This document shows, piece by piece, positions 28,752-36,096 of a stretch of 64,000 bases of DNA. Position 1 is the stretch's first letter; the number at the start of each line of letters is the position of its first letter. The DNA comes from Nocardioides sp. 503 (lineage in GTDB: Bacteria; Actinomycetota; Actinomycetes; Propionibacteriales; Nocardioidaceae). The notes under the pieces are model-generated. The model made no database searches and was not told where the DNA came from. It saw only the letters and a list, made by a program, of their open reading frames with translations. A program made the position numbers and the translations under genes. The DNA is taken from assembly GCF_004522095.1 (NCBI RefSeq), contig NZ_SPUI01000002.1, positions 620,001-684,000 of the forward strand. The letters are read 5' to 3'.

Positions 28752-28822
28752 CGTACTTCGAACGAAGTAGACGAGCCGGTCTCGCTCGAAGTCGACGGCA
28801 GATCTACTTCGTTCGTAGTACG
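28752..28822. promoter_or_regulatory. Long inverted repeat between kinase and DUF308 genes
   Basis: CGTACTTCGAACGAAGTAGA (28752-28771) and TCTACTTCGTTCGTAGTACG (28803-28822) are inverted copies with one mismatch in 20, separated by 31 bases. Each copy contains its own near-palindrome (ACTTCGAACGAAGT at 28755-28768; ACTTCGTTCGTAGT at 28806-28819). This looks like a pair of operator sites between divergent promoters. Confidence 0.7.
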
Positions 28823-28898
28823 TCGCCCCGTCCGACACGGCGAACACTCGGCGTCGAGGCGAACCACCTCGCCCGCTACGAACAGACAGGGACCTCTC

Positions 28899-29504
28899 AT
28901 GGCTCACCCCGCTCCATCCGCACCTACTACCGCCATCACCACCACGCCCACCGCCGCGTCGTCGGCCGGGCTCCGTTCGCTCCACCTGCTACGAGCAGGC
29001 GTCTCCCTCGCTTGGGTGGTGCTGGTGCTCACGACCTCTGCGTCACTCGTCGCGACCGACGAGACCCCGGTCGTCGCCGCCGTGCTCCTGGTGGCGTACC
29101 CGCTCTGGGACGTCGTCGCCACGGTGCTCGACCGACGCAGGGCCGGGGCCGGCGACCGCGTCAACACCCTCAACATCGCCGTCGGTCTCGCCGCCACCGC
29201 CGCGATGACCGTCGCCGTGCTCGACACCATCGGCAGCACGCTGCTCGTGTTCGGCCTCTGGGCCCTCGTCTCCGGCGCGATCCAGCTGTCCGTCGCGATC
29301 CGGCGCCGGCGCACCGTCGGAAGCCAGTGGCCGATGATGATCAGCGGCGGCCAGTCCGTGCTGGCCGGTGCCGTCATCGCCGGCATGTCCGGCTCGGCGA
29401 CCAGTGACCTCACCACGGTCGCCGGGTACGCCGCCTTCGGGGCCGTCTGGTTCCTCGTGTCCGCCGTCGCGCTCACCATCCGCGGCGAGCGGGCGACGCG
29501 CTGA
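28899..29504 (+). CDS. DUF308 (HdeD-like) membrane protein
   Basis: Protein of 201 residues with a Thr/Ser-rich N-terminal tail and about six short hydrophobic helices arranged as repeated pairs (VVAAVLLVAYPLWDVVATVLDRR, STLLVFGLWALVSGAIQLSVAIRRRR, SGGQSVLAGAVIAG), as in DUF308/HdeD proteins. E. coli HdeD is linked to acid stress; the role here is unknown. It is divergent from the two-component operon behind a shared inverted repeat, so it is a likely target of that system. Confidence 0.8.
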   Translation: MAHPAPSAPTTAITTTPTAASSAGLRSLHLLRAGVSLAWVVLVLTTSASLVATDETPVVAAVLLVAYPLWDVVATVLDRRRAGAGDRVNTLNIAVGLAATAAMTVAVLDTIGSTLLVFGLWALVSGAIQLSVAIRRRRTVGSQWPMMISGGQSVLAGAVIAGMSGSATSDLTTVAGYAAFGAVWFLVSAVALTIRGERATR

Positions 29505-29511
29505 GCGCCGG

Positions 29512-29848
29512 TCAGCGACGCAGGTCGAGGACCGCCCGGGCGAACTCCTCGGGCGCCTCCTGCGGCAAGGCGTGCCCGGCATCGACCAGCCGATAGTCGA
29601 CCAACGACGAGGTCGTGGGCGATCGCGGTCTGCTGACCCGAGCGCATGGTGGTCTCGTCGACGAAGCGGGTGCCGCCCTACCCGCGCAGCGCGGGCACCA
29701 CCACGTCCGCCCCCGCCTCAGCCAGGAGGTCGGCGACCCGGTCGAAGCTGTGTGCGTCGTAGGGGAAGCCGTGCAGCAGGATGACCGGCTCGCACGATGG
29801 TGGGTCTGACGGACACGCGGTGCGGGTACCCAGTGGCGTACCGGGCAC
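29512..29848 (-). pseudogene. Alpha/beta hydrolase remnant
   Basis: Reading leftward, VILLHGFPYDAHSFDRVADLL ... VVVPALRG is the start of an epoxide-hydrolase-like alpha/beta hydrolase. A TAG then stands where family members have Tyr (ALRG-stop-GGTRFVDETT), and the frame continues to SGQQTAIAHDLV. The next ~150 or more residues, including the nucleophile, are missing, and the true C-terminus (LVDAGHALPQEAPEEFARAVLDL) resumes in another frame. So there is one nonsense codon plus one internal deletion with frameshift. About 100 codons of an expected ~280 remain. Confidence 0.75.
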
Positions 29849-29869
29849 GCCTGCGCGAAGATGCTGGGC

Positions 29870-30151
29870 ATGACCTATCGGTTCGATCTGGTGGCCGACA
29901 GCGGACACTTCCACTTCGCTGATCGCGGCTGGGACAAGGTCCGCTTCATCTTGTCGGAGTTCCAACCCGCCAGGAAGGTGAGTCTGATGGGCAACCCGCC
30001 GTCGCGAATTCGCGTCGTGGCCGTGGGCGACGGCCCGGTCGAGATCGCCCCCGCGGTTCTGGCCCGGGTGGAGGAACTGGCCGGCACGTCGCTGGCTGTC
30101 GAACCGCTGACCCGAGGCGCGACCCTGCGGCAGAGGCTGAAGCGAGACTGA
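29870..30151 (+). CDS. Small protein of unknown function
   Basis: Protein of 93 residues (MTYRFDLVADSG ... LRQRLKRD), or 96 from ATG 29861. Soluble, mixed alpha/beta, with no recognised domain. No strong ribosome binding site or -10 is visible. Codon use looks typical for the genome, which is the main support for it being real. Confidence 0.5.
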   Translation: MTYRFDLVADSGHFHFADRGWDKVRFILSEFQPARKVSLMGNPPSRIRVVAVGDGPVEIAPAVLARVEELAGTSLAVEPLTRGATLRQRLKRD

Positions 30152-30233
30152 GGTCGGTCGCGGCGCATCCGCACCAGCGGCGCATGGCTGAAATGCGTAA
30201 GCCAGGGGAGGACATCGTCCGTAGCCTGACCAC

Positions 30234-30608
30234 ATGCCTCGAAGCGTCATCGTTCTCGGTAGCGATCCGGATCTGTTCGAGCGCGTCCGGACGGCACTGA
30301 GAGAGGACTCGCGCTTCGTCGACGTCGGCGACGGCATCCACTGCGACGGTGTGAAGGCGCCGCTCACGAACATCTACCCGATCCTGACCTCCCAGGCAGA
30401 GTGGACGGACTGGGACGTGGACGCGACAGGGATCACCGAGCCGCACAGGATGTCGAACCTCATCTTCGAGTGCTCCTCAGCCGCATGGGTAGCCGAGGCA
30501 GGCCGGCTCCTGACGCGCAGCCTGGAAGCGCCTCTGTGGTTCGTCGACGCAGCAGAACGGGCCTGGCCGGCTGAGCGGGTGGACCTGGCCCTGCTGCGCC
30601 TCTCCTGA
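30234..30608 (+). CDS. Hypothetical protein
   Basis: Protein of 124 residues, soluble. It begins PRSVIVLGSDPDLFERVRTAL, a Rossmann-like first strand and helix, and has a Trp-rich middle (AEWTDWDVD). No family was recognised. ATG 30234 lies 6 bases after TAGCCT (30222-30227), matching the leaderless promoters of nearby genes and supporting the start. Confidence 0.6.
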   Translation: MPRSVIVLGSDPDLFERVRTALREDSRFVDVGDGIHCDGVKAPLTNIYPILTSQAEWTDWDVDATGITEPHRMSNLIFECSSAAWVAEAGRLLTRSLEAPLWFVDAAERAWPAERVDLALLRLS

Positions 30609-30695
30609 TCAGGCCATGACCGCCGAAGCTCCGAGAGTCATAGTTCAGGCGGGGCCCCTTGACCCGGTGTCGGTGGCCTGATGCATCCTCGTGGC

Positions 30696-30938
30696 ATGGT
30701 CGACGAGGATTCCATGGAGCTCATCCACAAGCGCATGCTCAAGGTCGGTGAGTTCCTCACCGCCGGGGCGGCGTCGAAGAAGGTGGGCTTCGACCGGTCG
30801 ACGCTGAGCGTGGCGTTCCGCGTAGGCCTCGAGCGGGGCTGGTACACGACGCGCGACAGCGCGAAGTGGACCAACCCCATCACCGGTGGGCCGGCGACTG
30901 AGTACTCCGCCGTGCCTCGGCGAGGTCCTCGAGGCTGA
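30696..30938 (+). CDS. Small hypothetical protein, possibly truncated
   Basis: An 80-residue frame (85 from ATG 30681). It has a helical N-terminal segment and KKVGFDRSTLSVAFRVGLERGWYTT, which could be a small nucleic-acid-binding fold; that is speculative. Its last ~20 codons overlap the 3' end of the convergent gene at 30880-31599, so either this C-terminus or that one may be a recombination product. Confidence 0.4.
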   Translation: MVDEDSMELIHKRMLKVGEFLTAGAASKKVGFDRSTLSVAFRVGLERGWYTTRDSAKWTNPITGGPATEYSAVPRRGPRG

Positions 30939-31599
30939 CGAATCCCTCGCCGGGTGAGTTCTCGTCGATGACAGGGTGCGCGGCTCCGGGGCCGACCTCC
31001 ACCGAACCGAGCAGGGCGATCATGTCGTCCACCTCGAAGGCGCCGTCGGGCCACTGCACCAACACGTGACCCTGCGGCTCCCCGGCCCGGGTCGCGGTGA
31101 CGACCGCCGTGGTGCCGCTGTCGCCGCGGACGACGTAGTCACGACCGTCGACGGTCTCGACGCGGCCGGGGCCGGGGCGGCCGGGCTCGTAGAGGATGAC
31201 GAGCTTGCCCTCGAACGCGTCGGGGAAGGGGTCGGGGGCGCCGGAGAGCGGCACCATCGTCACGTAGTCCTGCCTGTTGCCCTGCACCTCCCACCCGTCC
31301 GGGACGGCGTCGAAGGAGAGGGGGCCCAGCACGACGCGGTCGTCGGTGGGGCTCGGCGCAGCGGCGACGCCCGCGTCGTCGGTCGAGCGACCACCGTCGG
31401 TGGCGCGTCCGTCGAGGGCGGTGGCCGCGCCGACGCCGACCACGGCGAGCGCGGCGAGGCTGGCCACGCCCACGGCGCCACGGCGGCGCCGGTGGCGGCG
31501 CAGCGCCTCGTGGCCGCGGGTGAGGTCGTCGGTGGGCGGGGCGGTCGTTGCGTCGGGCGCGTAGGCGGCGGTGTCGAGCAGGGTGCGCAGGTCGTTCAT
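30880..31599 (-). CDS. Membrane-anchored partner of SigE-family sigma factor (anti-sigma-like)
   Basis: Protein of 239 residues. A ~40-residue cytoplasmic N-terminus ends in an Arg-rich stretch (ALRRHRRRRG), followed by one membrane helix (VGVASLAALAVVGVGAATAL) and an extracellular beta-rich domain of unknown family (LSFDAVPDGWEVQGNRQDYV). It overlaps the sigma gene by 4 bases. The layout mirrors the second sigma/partner pair at 38116-39380. There is no ZAS zinc motif, so a classic zinc anti-sigma role is not supported. Confidence 0.65.
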   Translation of the reverse strand: MNDLRTLLDTAAYAPDATTAPPTDDLTRGHEALRRHRRRRGAVGVASLAALAVVGVGAATALDGRATDGGRSTDDAGVAAAPSPTDDRVVLGPLSFDAVPDGWEVQGNRQDYVTMVPLSGAPDPFPDAFEGKLVILYEPGRPGPGRVETVDGRDYVVRGDSGTTAVVTATRAGEPQGHVLVQWPDGAFEVDDMIALLGSVEVGPGAAHPVIDENSPGEGFVSLEDLAEARRSTQSPAHR

Positions 31600-32144
31600 C
31601 GGATCTCCTCAGGGACGGGGTGGGCGGGGAGCACGTGCTCGCCGAGGGCGGCTCGCAGGTGCGCGAGGGCCTTGGCGTTCTGGGACTTGACGGTGCCTTC
31701 GCTGCAGTCGAGCAACCGGGCGGTCTCGGCGACGTCGAGGTCGAGCCAGTGCCGCATCACGACCACGGCCCGCTGGCGCGGGGCGAGCCCGGCCAGGGCG
31801 GTCAGGACGTCACGGCGCAGGTCGACGTCGGGCGTCCGCTCGGAGTCGCCCTCGCCGGTGAACGCGTCGTCGCCGGCGCCTCCGGCGGCGATCTCACGCC
31901 GTCGGTGGGCCCGGCGGGTCTCGTCGAAGAAGGCGTGGGTCAGCGAGGTGCGGGCGTAGCCGAGCTGGTTGCCGGCGCGCCGCACCCGCGGCCACGACAC
32001 GTAGAGCTTGGTGAGGGTCGTCTGGACGAGGTCCTCGGCCCACGCCTGGTCACCGGCCGTGAGCAGCCGCCCCATCGACACCAGGGTGCTGCGGTGGGCG
32101 CCCACGAAGTCCGCGAACTCCTCGTCGCGCTCGGCGCGTCTCAT
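31596..32144 (-). CDS. SigE-family ECF RNA polymerase sigma factor
   Basis: Sigma factor of 182 residues. Region 2 is FADFVGAHRSTLVSMGRLLTAGDQAWAEDLVQTTLTKLY; region 4 is LAPRQRAVVVMRHWLDLDVAETARLLDCSEGTVKSQNAKALAHL. This spacing is that of the actinobacterial SigE group. It is first in an operon with a membrane partner. The upstream element GGCAACC-N17-CGTC probably makes it autoregulated. Confidence 0.93.
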   Translation of the reverse strand: MRRAERDEEFADFVGAHRSTLVSMGRLLTAGDQAWAEDLVQTTLTKLYVSWPRVRRAGNQLGYARTSLTHAFFDETRRAHRRREIAAGGAGDDAFTGEGDSERTPDVDLRRDVLTALAGLAPRQRAVVVMRHWLDLDVAETARLLDCSEGTVKSQNAKALAHLRAALGEHVLPAHPVPEEIR

Positions 32145-32187
32145 CTGGGTGCGTCTCCTCGGTGCCGTCGGTCGCTGTCACCTCCTT

Positions 32188-32215
32188 GACGGGGGTGGCG
32201 CCGCGCACGGTTGCC
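32188..32215 (-). promoter_or_regulatory. Predicted ECF promoter of the first SigE-family operon
   Basis: On the minus strand GGCAACC (32209-32215), 17 bases, then CGTC (32188-32191), 44 bases before the ATG. AACC-N17-CGT is a typical ECF form and is repeated with identical spacing at 39418-39445. Confidence 0.6.
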
Positions 32216-32239
32216 CCGGGCGGAAAGACGCCCGAGGGC

Positions 32240-33127
32240 TCAGCCGCGCTGCAGCCTCGGCACCACGTCGGCGGCGACCGCCTCCAGCACCGCCACGTCG
32301 CCGACGTACGCCGTGTCAGGACGCGGCCAGTGGGTGACCAGGTCGGTGAACCCGAGCTCGTCGAGCCGGCCGGCGATCTCCTCGAAGAACGCGACGCTCG
32401 ACAGCGCGAAGCGCCCGGTGCCGGACAGGTGCGGGGTGGCGTCGGTGAGGACGTAGCGGGGGATCGACGCCAGGTCGCGGCCGGCCGCGGCGACGGCGTC
32501 CTCGAAGACCCGCACCGACTCGGCCAGACCGGCGTACCAGGACTCCACGGTGTCCGCAGGCGGCCCGGTCGTGACCCAGCCGTCACCATGAGCGGCGGCG
32601 AAGCGCAGCGAGCGGGGGCCGTTGGCCGCCACCAGGTACGGCGTGCGCGTGAGGCCGGGCAGCGTGCGGGCTTCCGCCGCGGAGAACCAGCGCCCCTGGC
32701 TGGTGACGTGGTCACCGGCGCGCAGCTGCTCGAGCAGCCCGACGAACTCCTGGAAGCGGTCGACGCGCTCGCGCACCGTGAGGTCCTCGACACCGAGGAC
32801 GCGGGAGTCGAGGTCGCCGCCGGTGCCGAGGCCGAGCAGGAAGCGGCCGTCGGAGATGTCCTCGAGCGCCTGGGCGTCGCGGAAGAGCAGGTAGGGGTGG
32901 CGGAAGTTGGGCGCCGAGACCAGCGTGCCGAGCCCGATCCGCTCGGTGACGGCGGCCGCGGCGGCCAGGGTCGGGGTGGCGCCGGCCCAGGGGGAGTCGG
33001 GCAGGCCGCCCCACGTCAGGTGGTCGTAGGTCCAGGCGTGGTCGAAGCCCATGTCCTCGGTGGCTCGCCAGCGAGGAGCGGCCTCCGCCCAGGGCAGGTC
33101 GGTCAGCAGGGTGATTCCGATGCGCAT
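32240..33127 (-). CDS. LLM-class F420-dependent oxidoreductase
   Basis: TIM-barrel flavin/F420 enzyme of 295 residues. Typical luciferase-family segments are MRIGITLL at the start, ATEDMGFDHAWTYDHL, VTERIGLGTLVSAPNFRHPYLLFRDAQALEDISDGRFLLGLGTGG, and a C-terminal FEEIAGRLDELGFTDLV. F420 rather than FMN is inferred from the actinobacterial context. ATG 33127 follows TAGGCT (33134-33139) by 6 bases, so it is probably leaderless. The substrate is unknown. Confidence 0.87.
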   Translation of the reverse strand: MRIGITLLTDLPWAEAAPRWRATEDMGFDHAWTYDHLTWGGLPDSPWAGATPTLAAAAAVTERIGLGTLVSAPNFRHPYLLFRDAQALEDISDGRFLLGLGTGGDLDSRVLGVEDLTVRERVDRFQEFVGLLEQLRAGDHVTSQGRWFSAAEARTLPGLTRTPYLVAANGPRSLRFAAAHGDGWVTTGPPADTVESWYAGLAESVRVFEDAVAAAGRDLASIPRYVLTDATPHLSGTGRFALSSVAFFEEIAGRLDELGFTDLVTHWPRPDTAYVGDVAVLEAVAADVVPRLQRG

Positions 33128-33156
33128 GCGGCGAGCCTAGGGGTGCCGCACGACGC

Positions 33157-33735
33157 TCAGCCCAGCGCGGCCGTGGCGGCGCGCAGGTCGTCGAGGGCGG
33201 CGAGGGCGTGTGGCGCGAGGCCGCCCTCGTCGCCGCGGTCTCCCTCGGACCACTCCGCGTAGCCGCGCTTGAGGGCGAGCACCCCGAGCTCGGCCGCGAG
33301 GTGGGCGGTCGGGTCCGGGACGCCGCGCGCCACGAGCGCGTCGGTCATCGCCGTCGCCATGCCGACGCTCTTCAGCGCGTCGCGCTCCTGCAGCTCGGCG
33401 CTTGCCGCGACCGCCGCCTTGAGGCGCGGGCCGAGCTCACGGTTGGCGGGGCCGAACTCGCCCGACGCCCGCTCGAGCCCGCGCGCCACGGCCTCCAGCG
33501 GGCTGGCGTCCGCCTCGGCCTCGGCGATGCCCTCGGCGAGCAGCCGGCTCAACGTCTCCTGGCCGGCGACCAGCAGCTCGCGCTTGTCGGGGAAGTGGCG
33601 GAAGAAGGTGCTCTTGGTGACCCCGGCCCGCTCGGCGATCTCGGCGACCGTCGTGGCGTCGTAGCCCTGCTCGGTGAACAGGTCGACGGCGGCGAGGACG
33701 AGTCGCTCCCGCGCTCCCGGCTCCCAGCGTCCCAT
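33157..33735 (-). CDS. TetR family regulator
   Basis: Regulator of 192 residues. The helix-turn-helix is LFTEQGYDATTVAEIAERAGVTKSTFFRHFPDKREL (about residues 17-52). ATG 33735 is chosen over GTG 33741 because TAGGGT (33742-33747) lies 6 bases before it. Two copies of an ATGGGAC-N4-GTCCCAT operator lie in the intergenic region shared with the divergent SDR gene, so the protein probably represses both itself and that gene. Confidence 0.9.
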   Translation of the reverse strand: MGRWEPGARERLVLAAVDLFTEQGYDATTVAEIAERAGVTKSTFFRHFPDKRELLVAGQETLSRLLAEGIAEAEADASPLEAVARGLERASGEFGPANRELGPRLKAAVAASAELQERDALKSVGMATAMTDALVARGVPDPTAHLAAELGVLALKRGYAEWSEGDRGDEGGLAPHALAALDDLRAATAALG

Positions 33736-33748
33736 GAGCACACCCTAC

Positions 33749-33802
33749 GTGATGGGACACTTGTCCCATCACTCTGCTACGGTCATGGGACCAAGGTCCC
33801 AT
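33749..33802. promoter_or_regulatory. Twin TetR operators
   Basis: Site 1 has perfect 10-bp arms GTGATGGGAC (33749-33758) and GTCCCATCAC (33763-33772) around ACTT. Site 2 is ATGGGAC-CAAG-GTCCCAT at 33785-33802. The ATGGGAC cores begin 33 bp apart, about three helical turns, so two dimers would sit on one face of the DNA. Confidence 0.75.
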
Positions 33803-33821
33803 CATCTGTCAGGAGCATCTC

Positions 33822-34703
33822 ATGCACGTCTTCGTCACCGGTGGCACCGGCACCATCGGCTCCGCCGTCGTCCCCGAGCTCGTCGCCCACGGGCACACCG
33901 TCCTCGCGCTGGTGCGCTCCGAGGAGGCCGAGCGGGCGGTGACCGCCGCGGGCGCCAAGGCGCTGCGGGGCGGTCTCTCGGACCTCGACGTCCTCCGCGC
34001 GGGAGCCGCCCGCGCCGACGGCGTCGTCAGCCTCGCGTTCGGCCGCGACTACGGCACCCCGGAGGCGCTCGCGCGCAGCATCGCCGAGGAGACCGCCGCC
34101 ATGACGGCGCTGGGGGAGGAGCTGGCCGGCAGCGAGCGCCCGTACGTCGTGGTGTCCGGGACCCCGTGGGTGCCGGGCCGCGTCGCCACCGAGTCCGACC
34201 CGGTGCCCACCGACGGGCCGGTGGGCGACCGCGGCCGCACCGTCATGGCCGTGCTCGACCTCGCCTCCCGGGGGGTGCGCAGCAGCGCGGTCCGGCTGCC
34301 GCGCACCGTCCACGAGGACGGCCAGGGCGGCTTCGCCGGCTTCCTGACCGAGGCCGCCCGCCGCAGCGGCGTGGCCGGCTTCCCCGGCGACGGCGCCCAG
34401 CGCTGGCCCGCGGTGCACGCGCGCGACGCCGCGGTGCTGTTCCGCCTCGCGCTGGAGTCGGCGCCGGCCGGCACGGCGTGGCACGCGGTCGCCGACGAGG
34501 GCGACGCGGTGCTCGACATCGCCACCGTCATCGGGCGCCGACTCGGGCTCCCGGTGCAGAACGTGCCGGAGGAGACGTTCGGGCCCTTCGGCCCGATCTT
34601 CGCCATGGACCAGCCGGCCTCGAGCGTCCACACCCGCGAGGCGCTCGGCTGGGAGCCGACGCACGCGAGCCTGCTCGACGACCTGGAGAACCTCCAGCCT
34701 TGA
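33822..34703 (+). CDS. NAD(P)-dependent extended SDR / epimerase-like oxidoreductase
   Basis: Protein of 293 residues with an N-terminal Rossmann motif TGGTGTIGSAVVPEL (GxxGxxG). The middle region VVSGTPWVPGR replaces the usual YxxxK, so catalysis may differ from classical SDRs. The C-terminal part includes HAVADEGDAVLDIATVIGRRLGLPV, as in NAD-dependent epimerase-like proteins of actinobacteria. ATG 33822 has AGGAG upstream. It is divergent from a TetR gene with two operators between them, so the ligand or substrate may be the inducer. Confidence 0.83.
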   Translation: MHVFVTGGTGTIGSAVVPELVAHGHTVLALVRSEEAERAVTAAGAKALRGGLSDLDVLRAGAARADGVVSLAFGRDYGTPEALARSIAEETAAMTALGEELAGSERPYVVVSGTPWVPGRVATESDPVPTDGPVGDRGRTVMAVLDLASRGVRSSAVRLPRTVHEDGQGGFAGFLTEAARRSGVAGFPGDGAQRWPAVHARDAAVLFRLALESAPAGTAWHAVADEGDAVLDIATVIGRRLGLPVQNVPEETFGPFGPIFAMDQPASSVHTREALGWEPTHASLLDDLENLQP

Positions 34704-34766
34704 CCAGGTGGTAAGCCAGGAGGGGAACGCACCCGGTGAGATCGAGCCGCTGAGGGACGAGGTGGC

Positions 34767-36068
34767 TCAGGCGGGGCCGACGGCCTGCGCCACGAGCGAG
34801 GCCGAGAGCCCGACGAACGGCAGACCGCCGCCCGGCGTCGCGTGCGCGCCGGCGGCGTAGACGCCCGGCACGGGGGTGTCGGGGCCGAGGCGACGCTGCA
34901 CCGTCGAGCGGCCCTGCCAGAGCACGCCGAGCGGGGAGCCGCCCCACGCCTCGACGAGCTCGCGCGGGGAGCGATCCACCCGCACCACGACGTGGTCGCG
35001 GACGTCGAGCCCGTGGCGCGCCAGGGCGCGGAGCAGGTCCTCGGCGAGCCGGCCGCGGCCGTGCACGGTCCACGCGGTGCCACCCTCGGGAGTGGTGCCG
35101 CCCGGACGCACGACGAGCATCGGGTCGCCGTGCAGCACCAGCTCGTGGGGGACGTCGGGCACGTCTCCGTCCAGGCCCAGGTGCGACACGACCGGCGGGA
35201 GCGCCGGCATCGTGCGGGCGACGTACGGCGCGAGCGTGGGCAGGCGGCGCGGGTCGATCGCGACGACGACGACGTCGGCGGCCAGCTCGCCCATCGCGGT
35301 GCGCACGGCGGCGACCCGGCCCTCGCGCACGACGAGGTCGAGCGCGGGGGTGGACCGCAGGACCGTGACCTTGCGCGTCGCCAGGCGCGCCTCCAGCGCG
35401 ATGGCGAGCGCGGACATGCCGCCGACGACGGTCCAGGCGTCGAAGCGCTGCTCGAGGTAGGCCTGCAGCCCGGCCCACGCCGGCACGTTGCGCAGGTCGT
35501 GGCCGGCCTCGACGAAGGGATGGCCCGCGACCAGGACGAGCCGGTCGTCGCGGAAGGCGCGGCGCAGCCGCTTGTGCAGGGTCTCGCGGCTGTTCAGCCG
35601 TGCGGCGACCTCACGTGGCAGCCGGTCGCGGTCCCACGGCACCTCGAAGTAGCCGCGCCGCAGCACCTCCCAGTCGTCGGCGTACGACGCCACGTGGTCC
35701 ACCCACGCCTGGCCCAGGCCGGGCCCCAGCTCGTCGAACGCCGCCAGCTGCGCGCCGCGGGTGCCGCCGGGCAGCCGCACGCTGGTGTGGTCCTCGAAGC
35801 GGTGCTCGCGCACCACGTCGAGCGCCACCAGCTCGAGCTCGCGCTCCGCGGGCCGGCCGGACTTGCGGAACAGGTCGCGGATGACCGCCGGCAGCACCGT
35901 CGACGTGGCGGCGGCGTCCCAGGAGTAGTCGCCCTCGGACACCGTGCCGAGCGCGCCGCCCAGGCCGTCGGAGGCCTCGACCAGCGTGACCTCGTGGCCG
36001 AGCTTGGCGAGCCGGGCGGCCGAGGCGAGACCGCCGAAGCCGCCCCCGACCACCACCACCCGCGCCAT
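34767..36068 (-). CDS. CrtI-like FAD-dependent oxidoreductase
   Basis: Protein of 433 residues. The N-terminal dinucleotide motif VVVGGGFGGLASAARLAKLGHEVTLVEAS is followed by the GLGGALGT segment common to phytoene desaturase/NAD(P)-binding amine-oxidase-like proteins. The end VPGVYAAGAHATPGGGLPFVGLSASLVAQ is the FAD-binding C-terminal motif. No carotenoid genes are nearby, so a desaturase role is only a family-level guess. ATG 36068 lies 6 bases after TAGGTT (36075-36080). Confidence 0.82.
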   Translation of the reverse strand: MARVVVVGGGFGGLASAARLAKLGHEVTLVEASDGLGGALGTVSEGDYSWDAAATSTVLPAVIRDLFRKSGRPAERELELVALDVVREHRFEDHTSVRLPGGTRGAQLAAFDELGPGLGQAWVDHVASYADDWEVLRRGYFEVPWDRDRLPREVAARLNSRETLHKRLRRAFRDDRLVLVAGHPFVEAGHDLRNVPAWAGLQAYLEQRFDAWTVVGGMSALAIALEARLATRKVTVLRSTPALDLVVREGRVAAVRTAMGELAADVVVVAIDPRRLPTLAPYVARTMPALPPVVSHLGLDGDVPDVPHELVLHGDPMLVVRPGGTTPEGGTAWTVHGRGRLAEDLLRALARHGLDVRDHVVVRVDRSPRELVEAWGGSPLGVLWQGRSTVQRRLGPDTPVPGVYAAGAHATPGGGLPFVGLSASLVAQAVGPA

Positions 36069-36096
36069 GCGGCCAACCTACTGGCCTCACGTCGGC

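Noticed and set aside
30681..30695. ATG 30681 as the start of the small gene
   Set aside because: ATG 30696 has a CATCCT hexamer 6 bases upstream that partly resembles the local leaderless pattern; the choice remains weak.
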